Origin: Brachypodium distachyon
Lineage: Eukaryota > Streptophyta > Magnoliopsida > Poales > Poaceae
DNA: 64,000 bases
Direction of reading: 5' to 3'
Assembly (NCBI RefSeq): GCF_000005505.3
Contig: NC_016132.3
Coordinates: forward strand, 32,936,914-33,000,913
The notes beneath the pieces were generated by a model. The model was given only the letters and a program-made list of their open reading frames with translations. It searched no databases and was not told the DNA's origin. The translations under genes and the position numbers were made by a program. This document shows, piece after piece, positions 46,921 through 56,973 of this stretch. The stretch's first letter is position 1. Each line of letters begins with the position of its first letter.

Positions 46921-46923
46921 CCA
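46906..46923 (-). other. Primer binding site of the Gypsy element
   Basis: On the minus strand TGGCACCCACCGTGGGGC begins two bases inside the 5' LTR, the expected place, and starts with TGG as needed to pair with the CCA end of a tRNA. The exact tRNA was not determined. Confidence 0.65.
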
Positions 46924-46925
46924 AC

Positions 46926-47726
46926 TGTCGTGGTGGTGTCACGGCAGATGCCATATGATGGCTTATGTTGGGGCCGATGGACGAAGGAGGAACCGGAGGA
47001 GGGAGGACGTGATTAGAACCACGCACAACACAAGAACACACACGGTTTACTCAGGTTTGGAGCCCTCTTGTTGAGGTAAAACTGCTACTCCTGCTTTGTG
47101 GTATTTCCCGAGATACCGGTGATTACAACGAAGCTCCTTGAGCTGTTTCTTGAGGAAGAAAAAGGGAAAAACCCTAAATGTCTAAGTGAAGGATCCCTCT
47201 CCTGGGAGGGATGGTGCTCCTATTTATGGGCCGCCAATGTCACATTGACATGTGGACAAAGACTAACCTTATCTTCTACGGGCCCCGCCGGGCACGCCCC
47301 TCGGTTCCCTCCGGGTGGCACGACAGGGGAGAAAACAACTTTACTTTTCCTGGCGTCAGGCGACGCACACTGTAGCCACGCGCCGTCTTCCATCATCAGT
47401 CCTTCTTCGGTGCTTTACTGTGCAGCCGTCTGGCACCGTGACGTGAGCAACGACTGCTTTCCTTTGATGAAGTGGGCGATGCTTTACTTTGCGCCATATG
47501 CTCAGGATAAGACCGTTGACGCATCTCGGCGCTGGCCGAGATCAGACTGCTTGTGTTTATCCCGCATCCACATAAGATAAGATAGATATGTTGGCATATC
47601 CTTGGTATGCCGGCCTGTTAGCAATGCGGCTTAAGGATGCCGGCGTACTTGCCTGTGCCGGCTTTGAATCCGTTATCTCGACTAATGTGTGTCGTCATGA
47701 CCCTACCCGGGATCATTCCCCCGACA
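46926..47726 (-). repeat. 5' LTR (element orientation)
   Basis: Plus-strand text TGTCGTGGTGGTGTCACGGC ... CATTCCCCCGACA. It matches the left LTR over its length, with scattered substitutions, a shorter GAA tract and small indels. Confidence 0.88.
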
Positions 47727-48365
47727 ATGCGAGTAAATTCCTTTTTTTACCCACTAGTTTTAGTTTTGTCACACAATCCACCCCATTTAACAGAGTTTCT
47801 ATAAATTTACCCCATTTAAGAAAATTTCTGACACAAATTAACCCATCTGGTATTTTATCTACTCCTATTTTACACAAATTTATGACAATCGGGTTCACTC
47901 GTCAGCCAATGTTTTCCTGCAAACCACCACACGCCGGCTCCATGGCCACGTCGACAAATCACCACTGCTGGCTCCACGTCGTCGGCGCCGACTCGAAAGA
48001 GGCCGCCGACGACGCCCGCGTCCACATCGATATCCTACGGATCTTTCACTCACTCATGAGCATCATTCTGGACACGGATCCTGGCAGGAACTCAATCATG
48101 GCCATCTCCCCCGTGTCGACGTTTAGAGCCAGGATTCGGTCCAGGTACTCAAGTTTGTTGTAGAGTCATAGACGGTGAGGGCCGATGACGGCAGGGCAGG
48201 TCGACGGGAGGTGTCTGAGCCGAAGCTTGTGGAGCAGGGGCTTGGAGGCTTAGCGGGCGCACTCTATTAGCCTTGCGTACGTGGACGAGCAGCTGGAAGG
48301 AGCTTTGTGGCGGCTAGCTCAGCAGGTAATTGCATGGATCGATCAATAGCAGCTAGCTCAGTAAA
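47727..48365. other. Intergenic DNA, no gene recognised
   Basis: A moderately GC-rich stretch (47930-48320) is open in one frame after a Met at 47941, but has no recognisable protein. GGCTAGCTC near 48313 recurs in direct orientation near 49822, at both sides of the following foldback. Confidence 0.4.
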
Positions 48366-48913
48366 CAGATTTTTATACCCGGTCCGGGACCTATTGAAGT
48401 TAAATCCATCATAAAATTTCGTCAAGATTCACGCTGGTTCCATACGGGTTCTATGAAGGCAAAAAGGGGTTCACGTGGGTTGGCCGGGCGCGGGACCCAG
48501 GTGGGACACACGTGGTGGTTCCTGGTTGGGGAAAGAAAGGGTGGAAGGTATTTTTTCTTACTAAGACTTCTTACAACACTAACAAGTTTTGGTAGTTGTA
48601 CAAATTATTTGACGGTCCAAACGGACTTATAATTGGATGAAAATTTGAGATGGTATTTTCCACCTACAGAAAAAGTTGAAATTTTTTCGAGCAATTTTGA
48701 AATTCTGGAAAACGCTAGGATTTAAATTTGGTTGAAACATTGGTGTCTCAATGAAACTTTCTTATACAATTTCAATCATGTAGGAATAAGTTCAACTTTT
48801 GCCAATTGAAACATTATTGTTCAATGAAAAGTTCAAAAAAATTGGAACAATAAAACTTTCATTTAAACAATAGTGTCCCAAGGATTGCTGATTGAAACAT
48901 TGGTGTCTCAATG

Positions 48914-49095
48914 CAGTGGCGGACCCAACTTTGTAACATTGGGTGGGGTAAATACTCTATTTTAATATTGGGTGGGGCTAATACACTGCGTCTCTATTTT
49001 TTTCTATTTCTCCCAATTATTTCTACTAGTAAAAAAAGGAATTTTAAAAATTATTGGGGAAAGCCCCACCCGAACACCGGCTGGGTCCGCCCCTG
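48914..49095. mobile_element. hAT MITE, 182 bp, perfect 8-bp target duplication
   Basis: Ends CAGTGGCGGACCCAACTT and GGCTGGGTCCGCCCCTG; flanks tctcaatg at 48906-48913 and 49096-49103. It is inserted into one of the repeated TTGGTGTCTCAATG motifs of the foldback element, so it is younger than that element. Confidence 0.92.
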
Positions 49096-49575
49096 TCTCA
49101 ATGAAACTTTCATTGAACATTGGTGTCGCAAGGATTGCCGATGTTGAAACATTGGTGTCTCAATGAAACTTTCATTGAAAAAATCTGAAAATTTCATTGA
49201 GACACCAATGTTTCAATCATCAAATTCCATGACAAATCGTTAAATTATATTTCAAACCTTTGTAAAACACATCACTTTCAACTTTGTCGTTTTGCTCTGA
49301 AACTTTTTGTTCCAGCTCACATGTGTATAAGATGAGCCCATATAAAGTTTACCACCTATCTTAATTTAAACCAAATTCGAATCTCATTGATTTCCAGACT
49401 TTCAAACTTGCTCTGAAATTTTTGAAACTTTTTCTGTAGGTGGAAAACACAATCCTAACCAAACCCTCAATTTTTTACCAAAATCTGAGTTCGTTTGGAC
49501 CATCAAATAATTTGTACAACAAACAAAATGTGTTAGTGTAAAGTAAGAAGCAGCAGTTACCTTTCCCAACCAGGA

Positions 49576-49615
49576 AGAAAGAATCCTCTGCCCCAAAAAA
49601 ACAGAAAGAACCCTC
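49576..49615 (+). repeat. Direct repeat with A-tailed insert in the foldback arm
   Basis: agaaagaatcctc (49576-49588) and agaaagaaccctc (49603-49615) flank tgccccaaaaaaac, again C-rich then A-run. Confidence 0.55.
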
Positions 49616-49815
49616 GTCTCACATGGGACCCATGGCGGGCCAAAACAGCATGGCTCCCTGCCTTCGCACGCTTCCGGCTGACGCAGCCTAGATCCACGTC
49701 TGGATAGCTATACGCAACACAAATTCATGAACCTGAAAGCAGAAGCATGGATCTCGGACGAGAAGAGGAACGGCCGATATAACTCCGGTAGGTCCCGATC
49801 CCGGTAAAATAGAAT

Positions 49816-50580
49816 TTTCGGCTAGCTCGGTATGTAATTGCAAATGCAACCAGCTAGGTGTATGCATGTATCCTTAAGTGCGGGAAGAATGGCGCAGGAA
49901 AACATAGCCTGATAAGTGGGCACGACCTGTCATTATCCACGAGAAAACACTAAATGGGTAATTTGTATTTATATTTCATAAAAAAGATGATAATTTCCCG
50001 TGTTCAAATGGTTTTTTGCGGGGACTTGGTGTACATTTCCCTTGTTCAAATATAGTTGTCTTTGCCCAAATAAAAATAAAAATATAGATGTGTCAACGGA
50101 AAAACTTAGGTGAATATTTTCGCTAAGTTTTTTTTAGCACAATGAATTATTGGAACTACAAAGGAAGAAAAATAAATAAATCGGATGGGTCTGTGACTAT
50201 TGGACAGCCCACTACAACACTCCGGCTTATTTCCTATATTCCATAGTGGACAGCCCATATAATACACGGTACTACTTATAGGCCCAAGTTAAACCACGTA
50301 AATGGTTTCTAAGCAAAGTGAGTAACACAGATGGGCCTGTTTAATGGGCCCGATCGATTACAGATGAAATGTTCAGCTAAAAAAAGAGCACCTCTCAAAG
50401 AAAAAAAAAAGCTAAAAAGAGGAGTACAAGTTTCCTTGCTATACCAGCTAGTACTAGCAGGACCTGTCCTCTAAAAATATAGGGTACTGACTTGTGATAG
50501 CTGACTAGAAAAATACTATGAGTAGTACGATAACAAAATTAATTAGAACTAATATATCTCCGTGGTTTTTTCGGTAATAT
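49816..50580. other. Intergenic DNA with two micro-insertions
   Basis: No gene. At 49993-50009 and 50035-50051 a 17-mer (atttcccgtgttcaaat, one mismatch) flanks a 25-bp insert that on the minus strand ends GCAAAAAACC. At 50375-50383 and 50410-50418 agctaaaaa flanks a segment ending CACCTCTCAAAGAAAAAAAA. Confidence 0.55.
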
Positions 50581-50882
50581 AACTCCACGAAACATAGCAC
50601 ACACGCAGACGCTCACAAACACGTACACATTCACCCTAATGAACGCAAGTATACACACTCTACCCTTATGATCACCTCCGAGAGATTGGTTCGGCACATC
50701 ATCTTAAGATTGACGAAGTCACCACATGCGCCTCGTAGTTGATGGGTATATCACTCCCACTGAAAATAGAACGCCGGTTGGGTCTTGAAATAAATTTTAG
50801 GAAATGCGAGCAACCATGTCAACTCGGAGAATTGAACCTGTGTGGGTTGGTTCAATCATAAGAAACCAACCACCTGAGTTAT
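50581..50882 (-). mobile_element. Au-type SINE
   Basis: On the minus strand the element starts near ATAACTCAGGTGGTTGG and has a tRNA-like B box, GGTTCAATTCTC, about 50 bases in. It ends with the GTGTATACTTGCGTTC and GAGCGTCTGCGTGTGTGCTA-type text of the grass Au SINE. A short possible duplication (gtaata) flanks it. SINEs are transcribed by RNA polymerase III and copied by LINE enzymes. Confidence 0.7.
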
Positions 50883-50889
50883 GTAATAC

Positions 50890-51080
50890 TATTTCCTCCT
50901 TTCTACAAAATACCTCATTTCTTGTGGTTGACCACTCATATTGAATTTGTACTAAATGGATTTGTACTATTGTTGTCCAGGACCAAGGACATGAGGCAAG
51001 AGAAAAACGAGTTATATTATAGAACAAACTATCCCTTTATGTAATACAAATCCAAGTCACTTTTTTCCGGACGGAGCGAG
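50890..51080. mobile_element. Decayed MITE related to the one in DGAT1
   Basis: It contains ATACCTCATTTCTTGTGG, ACCACTCATATTGAATTTG and a right end near TCCGGACGGAG, matching the order of motifs in the 28661-28867 MITE with many changes. Confidence 0.5.
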
Positions 51081-52781
51081 TTGTTCCGTGGAACGGAGAA
51101 GTAATACCGATGCCAGTAAAAAGGTCTACGCCAAGAAGCACAAAAACCGGCGTTTTGTGTTAACAGCGTTCACAAAGCCGGAGCAAGATCACGAGGAACG
51201 AATAGCTTCCGCAACTGCATAGCACGTAGACCGCGTGACAAAGTCTATTACTGTATGCATGCATGTACACACCGTGGAACACGAGCTTGTGCACGTCAGC
51301 GTCAAGCATTTCATGGCCTGTTGGCCATGGGCCTAACAATATTGACAATCCTGCAGAACACAAAGGACAACGTACAGACAGGCCAAATAAATCTGAATGC
51401 ATAAGTATCTCTCGCCACTGCCGACAAAACAAAATAATACTGCTAATATCGCTCATGGCATTAATTTCACGGTTGGCGGCGTGTAAATTCTGATCTTCTC
51501 TGATCGCCGGAAGATGCCAACCCCATTGTCAACTTGTACTGGCTTCGATTTGCCCCTGGACCTAACAGTGTCCCAACTCCCAAGTCCTTTTGCTTGGGAA
51601 ACAAGAGAAGGATGAACGGATTTGCTGAAGCTTAGCCATCGGTCGTCAACCATCAAGAGACTTTTGGGTGCCGGTACTGTCGCCAGGTACCAGGGCAACA
51701 GACGAATTGGTTAGGAGTGCATTAGCGTACACCCGGTGGTTCAATCGATCCATCAGCTTTAGAAGCTTAGATGCCGTTTGCACACGGTTCTTGATCATTT
51801 GGCCGAAACTGGAAAGTTGCTGTGGCTGTTCACGTACTGTCAGCTCACTACTCGTTCCGCGAAAGGTTTTGCACTTTTGCTGGCTACTACGTCCGTTTCA
51901 TAATTCTTGTCGAAATACTACATGTACGTAGACGTTCTTTAAAAATATATTTATTCACATTTAAAAAAATTTGAGACACGAGGAAGTAACTCATTCCAAG
52001 CAGGCCTGAACCCCTGATACTACCTCTGTTTTTTTTTATTGTGAGACACGGTGCTGGCTAAGCCGAGCCCCGATTTGGGGGCAGAAAGTTCGGGGTACCG
52101 CTACACGCGTTTCTACGCGTTCTGTTTGTTTGGCTGTTATCACCTCCGGCTGCTAGCTTTCTGTTCCGGTCCAACGCGAGACAGCCAAACTGGATAGTCA
52201 AAGCCTCAAAGGGTCGATCTTCGCAAATCATGCCAATTCTTTAGCCGTGCATCAAGGAGAAATAAATATCTTTTTTACTTCGAGTTGGACTTAATTCGCG
52301 TGGCCAAACCTGGAATTCCGTAAGCTAGTGCGGCGATCCTCGGTGAGTCGATCTTGGAGTTATCAACCTAGTTTGTGCTCAAATTTTAGTGCTACTGTGT
52401 TTGAGTAAAAACTCGTGCGACACTTTTTTTTGGAAGAAACTTCTGCGACATTCACGAGTCATGCATCAAAGCTAGCCCAACTGCGTGGTCATTTCGATCT
52501 TTCCATTCTCTGACAATCAGCTCCGTTCTGTTTGAAAGCGGTCATTGAAGACGGTAGGATAAGCATCGACAAGCATAAAAACGCGATACCCCTATGGACG
52601 TACTACGTACTCTACGAAATAACTGCTCGTAACTCGCAGGACAGTCTCAAAATGGGCAAACATGTTTATGAATGCTCCCGTTTCCTTCATTTATTGTTTC
52701 GAGCTAGCGCAAGAAATCAGCCAAGACACATATACTTTCCCATTTGCAATCAGTATGAATGGGCAAACATGTTTATGAATA
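51081..52781. other. Intergenic DNA, no gene recognised
   Basis: Short open frames at 51453-51931 lie on both strands and overlap; none matches a known family. About 51893-51988 is a decayed Stowaway (CCGTTTCATAATTCTTGTCG ... GAGACACGAGGAAGTA). At 52411-52424 and 52439-52452 an imperfect repeat (11 of 14) flanks a T-rich insert, another possible micro-insertion. Confidence 0.45.
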
Positions 52782-53018
52782 CTCCCTCCATTTCACGGAG
52801 AATGCCGCCCACGTTTTTCAAGATCGAAGTTTGACCAACGATTAGACTAATTGTATGTAGATTATATGTTACAAATTTTATATCGTTGAAAAGGTTTTGG
52901 AAATACGAATCCAATGATATAATTTTTGTAACACATAAGTTTTAAATTATTAGTCTAATTATTGGTCAAACCAAAATCTTGAAATACGTGCGTGCCATTC
53001 TTTGTGAAATGGAGGGAG
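52782..53018. mobile_element. Stowaway MITE, 237 bp
   Basis: CTCCCTCCATTTCACGGAGA at the left against TTGTGAAATGGAGGGAG at the right, TA on both sides. The arms carry GAAGTTTGACCAACGATTAG and CTAATTATTGGTCAAACC. It appears to be the intact relative of 2503-2749. Confidence 0.88.
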
Positions 53019-53111
53019 TAGTACATAATCGAGAAGTTTGTGTGGTGAAATAAAAAGTTAACACCATTGGTACTACGGTACGTATGTACCCCTGTTGACC
53101 CTTTTATCTGC

Positions 53112-53369
53112 TTACATTTTGATGTGGAGCAAATAATCATAGGCGTTCATGCCAAAGATCATGCCAAAGAACTCTATCCATAGCACATCCAGTGCATATA
53201 TACCAATCAAACCCAATCCGATCACCGTGGCAGCACTGAAGAAGCACATATATGACTCTTTACGTCTTAACAGTGACATGATGACATGCATTTCCTGGAT
53301 AATGCTAAGGAGTCTCCCTTTTATTTTGCCAGCACTAGCCAGAATTTGTAGAGCGCTATCTGATATGCA
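53112..53369 (-). pseudogene. Coding-like fragment of a membrane protein
   Basis: The minus strand is open for 85 codons ending in TAA at 53112. The peptide starts CISDSALQILASAGKIKGRL, continues LLSIIQEMHVIMSLLRRKES, then has a hydrophobic segment (CFFSAATVIGLGLIGIYALD) and ends NAYDYLLHIKM. It has no start Met at the head; the minus-strand sequence CATATCAG just upstream could be an acceptor. The composition looks like a real final exon or a gene fragment. I do not recognise the family, and no upstream exon was found. Confidence 0.45.
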
Positions 53370-54290
53370 TCATCCATATATAGTGTAGGAACCTTTTCAA
53401 AAAATGCATATATATTATGTCTACACCAGCAAGACATAGTTAGCCTCGGACACATGGTCTCAAAAGATACAACGTTCAGGTGAACCCAATGACAAGTCAT
53501 ACTCGAGGTATCATCCCGACCAGTCCACGTGTTTGTGCACATCGATTGGGCACAAAGGGCCAGATTTAGCTAATACATTATCGACACATGGCAGAAAAAA
53601 GATATGGAAAAGGCCAGAATAGATTGGAAGATTTATTAGGGGACCAAAACATAACAATATGAACTTTACATGATGAACTATGCAGAGATTTAGGTAGAAA
53701 TTCCAATTCTTAGGAGGGGGGGGGGGGGTGGAAAAAGGCAGAGAGTTCTTTAAAGACTTGGTTACTTTTTTTATTCAGGATTAATAAAAACCCTTGTTCT
53801 TTCGTCAATTACAGGAGGCCAAGGTCTGAATCGGGTTTGTCTCGGTGAATTTTCTGATAGTGATCTGAATTTAATTCCTTTTTTTCCCCTCAAGTTTTGC
53901 CTCGCCGGAGGGAAATAATGAGAAGCGAGAGAATTCCGGTTCTAGAGGAAAAAACATCCGCAGAGAACGACCAAAACGAGAAAGGAAGAAACGAACCCAA
54001 AATCGGGGACTCAAAAGTGCGCGCGTTTTTCCCCGATGCGAGCTGCAGGGCAGGGAGCGCCACGTACGGAGGGGCCGCCGAACGAACCGAAAATACCGTG
54101 GGACCCCCTACCAAACTCTCCAGCACAAGTCCACGACGGAGAAAGCGAGTGCGTTTAACACTAATTAATCCAAAACACGCGCTCCGTCCGCCTTGGCTTC
54201 TCGGTCCCGGTGAGTTTGACCCTTCGTCGGTGAGCTCGGAGGCTGCCGCCAATACATATACACGCGAGAAAGGCAGGATAGCCAGGCCCA
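53370..54290. other. Upstream region of the NDL gene
   Basis: It has a run of about 15 G at 53716-53729. The GC-richer part from about 53890 on is the likely promoter and leader of the NDL gene; its open frames overlap on both strands and are not credible genes. Confidence 0.4.
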
Positions 54291-54328
54291 CGAGGAGGAG
54301 GAGGAGGAAGCGAGAGAGAGAGAGAGAG
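54291..54328 (+). repeat. GAG and GA microsatellites in the NDL 5' leader
   Basis: (GAG)n at about 54291-54308 and (GA)n at 54312-54328 end two bases before the start codon at 54331. GA-rich leaders are common in plant genes. Confidence 0.85.
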
Positions 54329-54330
54329 TA

Positions 54331-56375
54331 ATGGGGGAGTCGAGCTCGAGCGGGTCGGGGTCCGTGTCCGTGGATGTCGAGCGGATCTCCTTCGCCCGCA
54401 AGGTCTGTATACCTGAACCATCGTCAAGCTTTTCCTAGTTCACAACCGCTTATGATTATTTCACAACCATAACACAGCTTCGATTCATTCGGCTCCCTAT
54501 GTTTGGCCACAATCTGTCAAACTTTTAAAACTCAAACTTCTGCTAGCCACATCACATGATTTCTTCGATTCACCAGGAGCATCAAGTGAGAACGAGATGG
54601 GGCTCCTCTGTGTCCGTCGCGGTGTACGGTGACCAAGACAAGCCCGCGCTGGTTACATACCCTGATGTAGCCTTGAACTGTAAGTACTAACAATGACTAC
54701 TACATCTTGCGTCGTGTGTGTCCTTTCTTTGAAGATAATTTGCCGAGGAATTCACGAAATTACTTGGTGGCAAATGTTAATCTTCCACTCTTCTTGTTCA
54801 ATTCCCACAGACATGTCCTGCTTCCAAGGACTGTTCCTCTGCCCGGAAACAGCTTCTCTGCTGCTCCATAACTTCTGCATATACCACATCAACCCCCAGG
54901 GCCACGAGGTCAGTGCTGTTTGTTTTGCTTCCAACCTGTAAATTCTTCAATCTTCTTCATGGTTGCTTACACATTGTTGAGATCCGGCCTCGCAGTTGGG
55001 AGCGGCTCCGGTTCACTCTGATGTTCCGGTGCCATCTGTCGATGACCTCGCCGATCAGGTCGCGGATGTGCTTGATTACTTCAGGTACTGTGCTGTGACA
55101 TCGTTCCAGGTGCGTCGTGTTCTTGATTTACAGCTAGAGGTATCTGAATTCAGACGTCATTTTTCCATTTGCAGTTTAGGATCGGCAATGTGCCTGGGTG
55201 TTACAGCTGGTGCCTACGTCCTCACTCTTTTTGCGGTAAGCTTCTCCATGAGTTGTGGGACATGTCGGGCATCAGATGTAGAATTTTTGGATTTTTGTAT
55301 GGACCTCCTGTGCTGATAAGGATTCTTGTACTTTCTCACAGACGAAATATCACGAAAGGGTGGTAGGGCTTATGCTGGTTTCCCCTCTGTGCAAAGCCCC
55401 ATCATGGAGTGAATGGCTGTACAATAAGGTACCTTCATTTTTTGTACTAGTAAAAATCTGATCTCATTTTCGTCCTGCCTTAATTATGACTTTTCATGTA
55501 CGTACCAGGTGTTGCTAAATTTGCTTTATTACTACGGCACGCGAGGCTTGGTCAAGGAGTGCTTGCTTCAGAGGTACTTCAGCAAGGTAGCTTCAGATCA
55601 CATAATCCTCAGCTCTGTCTTCTTCTGCAACTCATATCTTACAGCTTTCTGCAATTCGTCCTAATCTTATTAACTGGTATGGTTGTATGGTAATGTGCAG
55701 GAAATGCGTGGCAGCGCTCAGTGCCCTGAATCATACATCGTGCAGGCCTGCAGAACTGTATGCATCTTGTTGACCTCTTTCAGATTTTGTCGTGTTTACC
55801 GACACGCAAACTCGGGGCCGGAGCTGACCGGTTCTGTTTATGCAGTTGCTTGGTGAGAGGCAGGGTGAGAATGTCTGGCGATTTCTCCACTCAATGAACA
55901 AGTACGTAAAGATAGTTTCGTCCCCTTTTCTCTAATCAAATTGAGTACTATTTCATCTATAATAAGCTCATTCAGACTTTGGCCTTGCACTGAACCCACC
56001 TCCAGGAGGCATGACTTAACCGAGGCGCTGAGGAAGCTCCGATGCCGGACGCTGATATTCGTGGGAGAGAACTCGCAGTTCCACGAGGATGCCATCCATA
56101 TAACAACGAAATTGGACCGGAGATACTGCGCGCTAGTCGAGGTTCAGGGCTGCGGCTCCCTTGTGACCGAGGAGCAGCCGCAGGCGATGCTGATGCCGAT
56201 GGAGTACTTCCTCATGGGGTACGGGCTTCGCAGGCCGCCGTCGTATCAGGTGGTGAGCAACGGCAGCCCGCGCGGCCCGTTGAGCCCGTGTCGCATATCG
56301 CCGGAGCTGCTGTCTCCCGAGAGCATGGGGGTGAAGCTGAAGCCCATCAAGACCCGGATCTCGCTTGACTTCTGA
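54331..56375 (+). CDS. NDL: NDRG-family protein (N-MYC DOWNREGULATED-LIKE)
   Basis: Ten exons, all GT-AG, give 356 aa: 54331-54402, 54577-54679, 54811-54908, 54996-55084, 55175-55235, 55342-55428, 55509-55586, 55701-55757, 55846-55901 and 56006-56375. The alpha/beta-hydrolase-like fold is seen in [55 protein letters not shown] and [18 protein letters not shown]. The nucleophile-elbow region reads GVTAGAYVL, lacking the catalytic Ser, as is normal for this non-enzymatic family. [20 protein letters not shown] and the C-terminal [20 protein letters not shown] complete it. In Arabidopsis, NDL proteins bind the G-protein beta subunit and affect auxin transport. The start codon directly follows the GA-rich leader. 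The gene appears intact. Confidence 0.94.
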
Positions 56376-56973
56376 TGCTGGCAAAGCGCCTCGCTCGATC
56401 CGGGATCTCAGAGAACTGTAGGCGTGCGAGTTTTGATTGAACTCGCGTACTGCGTATATACCCCGAGAATGGAAGTTTTTGTTTTGTTTTGTTTTGTTTT
56501 GTTTTGTTTTGGATAGCCTATAATCTACATCAGCGAAGTCGAGCAGAGGGTAATCTGTGCTGGAGATGTGGACAGGGCGGTTCTTTGTTCGGTTCGTTTT
56601 CTGTAGTTAGCACAATAGTATATGTTATACAGGAGTAGTCTGACACAGCAGAAATAAGGATCCATGGTAAATCGGAAAGGAGACGACCAAAAAGATTGGC
56701 TAAACTCTATTTTTTTATCACTAGCAGAAGAATGCCCACAGTACGAAATACTCATTGGTCATTACACCTCCGAATTAATAATAGGCACACATCGTGAACA
56801 AGTAAAGGCAACCTAAAAATGCAACAACAATTACCGTTCAGATCACTGTCATACTGCATCATACATCAAGTAAAATGATCGAGGTTTTCTCCTAACATCA
56901 ATTGGAGAGGAAGCAGCCTGAGAACCAAAACGCCTGTTGTGGACAGAGATACGTAGGACTCAAAGCTCCAACC
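56376..56973. other. NDL 3'UTR and the gap to the minus-strand gene
   Basis: A (GTTTT)n microsatellite of about six units lies at 56480-56511 in the NDL 3'UTR. The rest includes the 3'UTR of the convergent minus-strand gene that ends at 56974. No other gene. Confidence 0.6.

Larger units (their letters stand above)
36371..47726 (-). mobile_element. Ty3/Gypsy LTR retrotransposon, Tat-like, defective
   Basis: Two LTRs of about 800 bp (36371-37175 and 46926-47726) start TG and end CA. The flanking pentamers gtgcg and atgcg form a target duplication with one mismatch. The element reads on the minus strand: primer site, gag, a remnant of reverse transcriptase, two RNase H domains and integrase. 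Between integrase and the left LTR lies a gene on the plus strand. Stops, frameshifts and a large deletion make it non-autonomous. The LTRs differ at many positions, including an extra GGCCCCGCC-like segment near 47280, so it is not a recent insertion. Confidence 0.9.
48366..49815. mobile_element. Foldback DNA element with arms of about 350-400 bp
   Basis: The left arm (48371 to about 48720) and right arm (about 49390 to 49806) are inverted copies. Examples are CGGGACCTA near the outer ends, CCTGGTTGGG, GTACAAATTATTTGA and TTTTCCACCTACAGAAAAAG. The centre is full of short repeats of GAAACATTGGTGTCTCAATG in both directions and carries a nested hAT MITE. There is no transposase. The superfamily is uncertain; Mutator-like is the first guess from the long arms. 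Confidence 0.65.

Noticed and set aside
46926..47041. N-terminal extension of the gag frame into the LTR
   Set aside because: The frame is open by chance across the LTR edge and primer site; translation would start inside the element.
50820..50882. tRNA gene suggested by a B-box-like GGTTCAATTCTC
   Set aside because: No cloverleaf can be drawn; it is the tRNA-derived head of the SINE.
53716..53729. G-runs (also near 19247-19272 and 32987-33002) as regulatory quadruplexes
   Set aside because: Each lies in intergenic or transposon DNA with no promoter link; length may also be affected by sequencing error.
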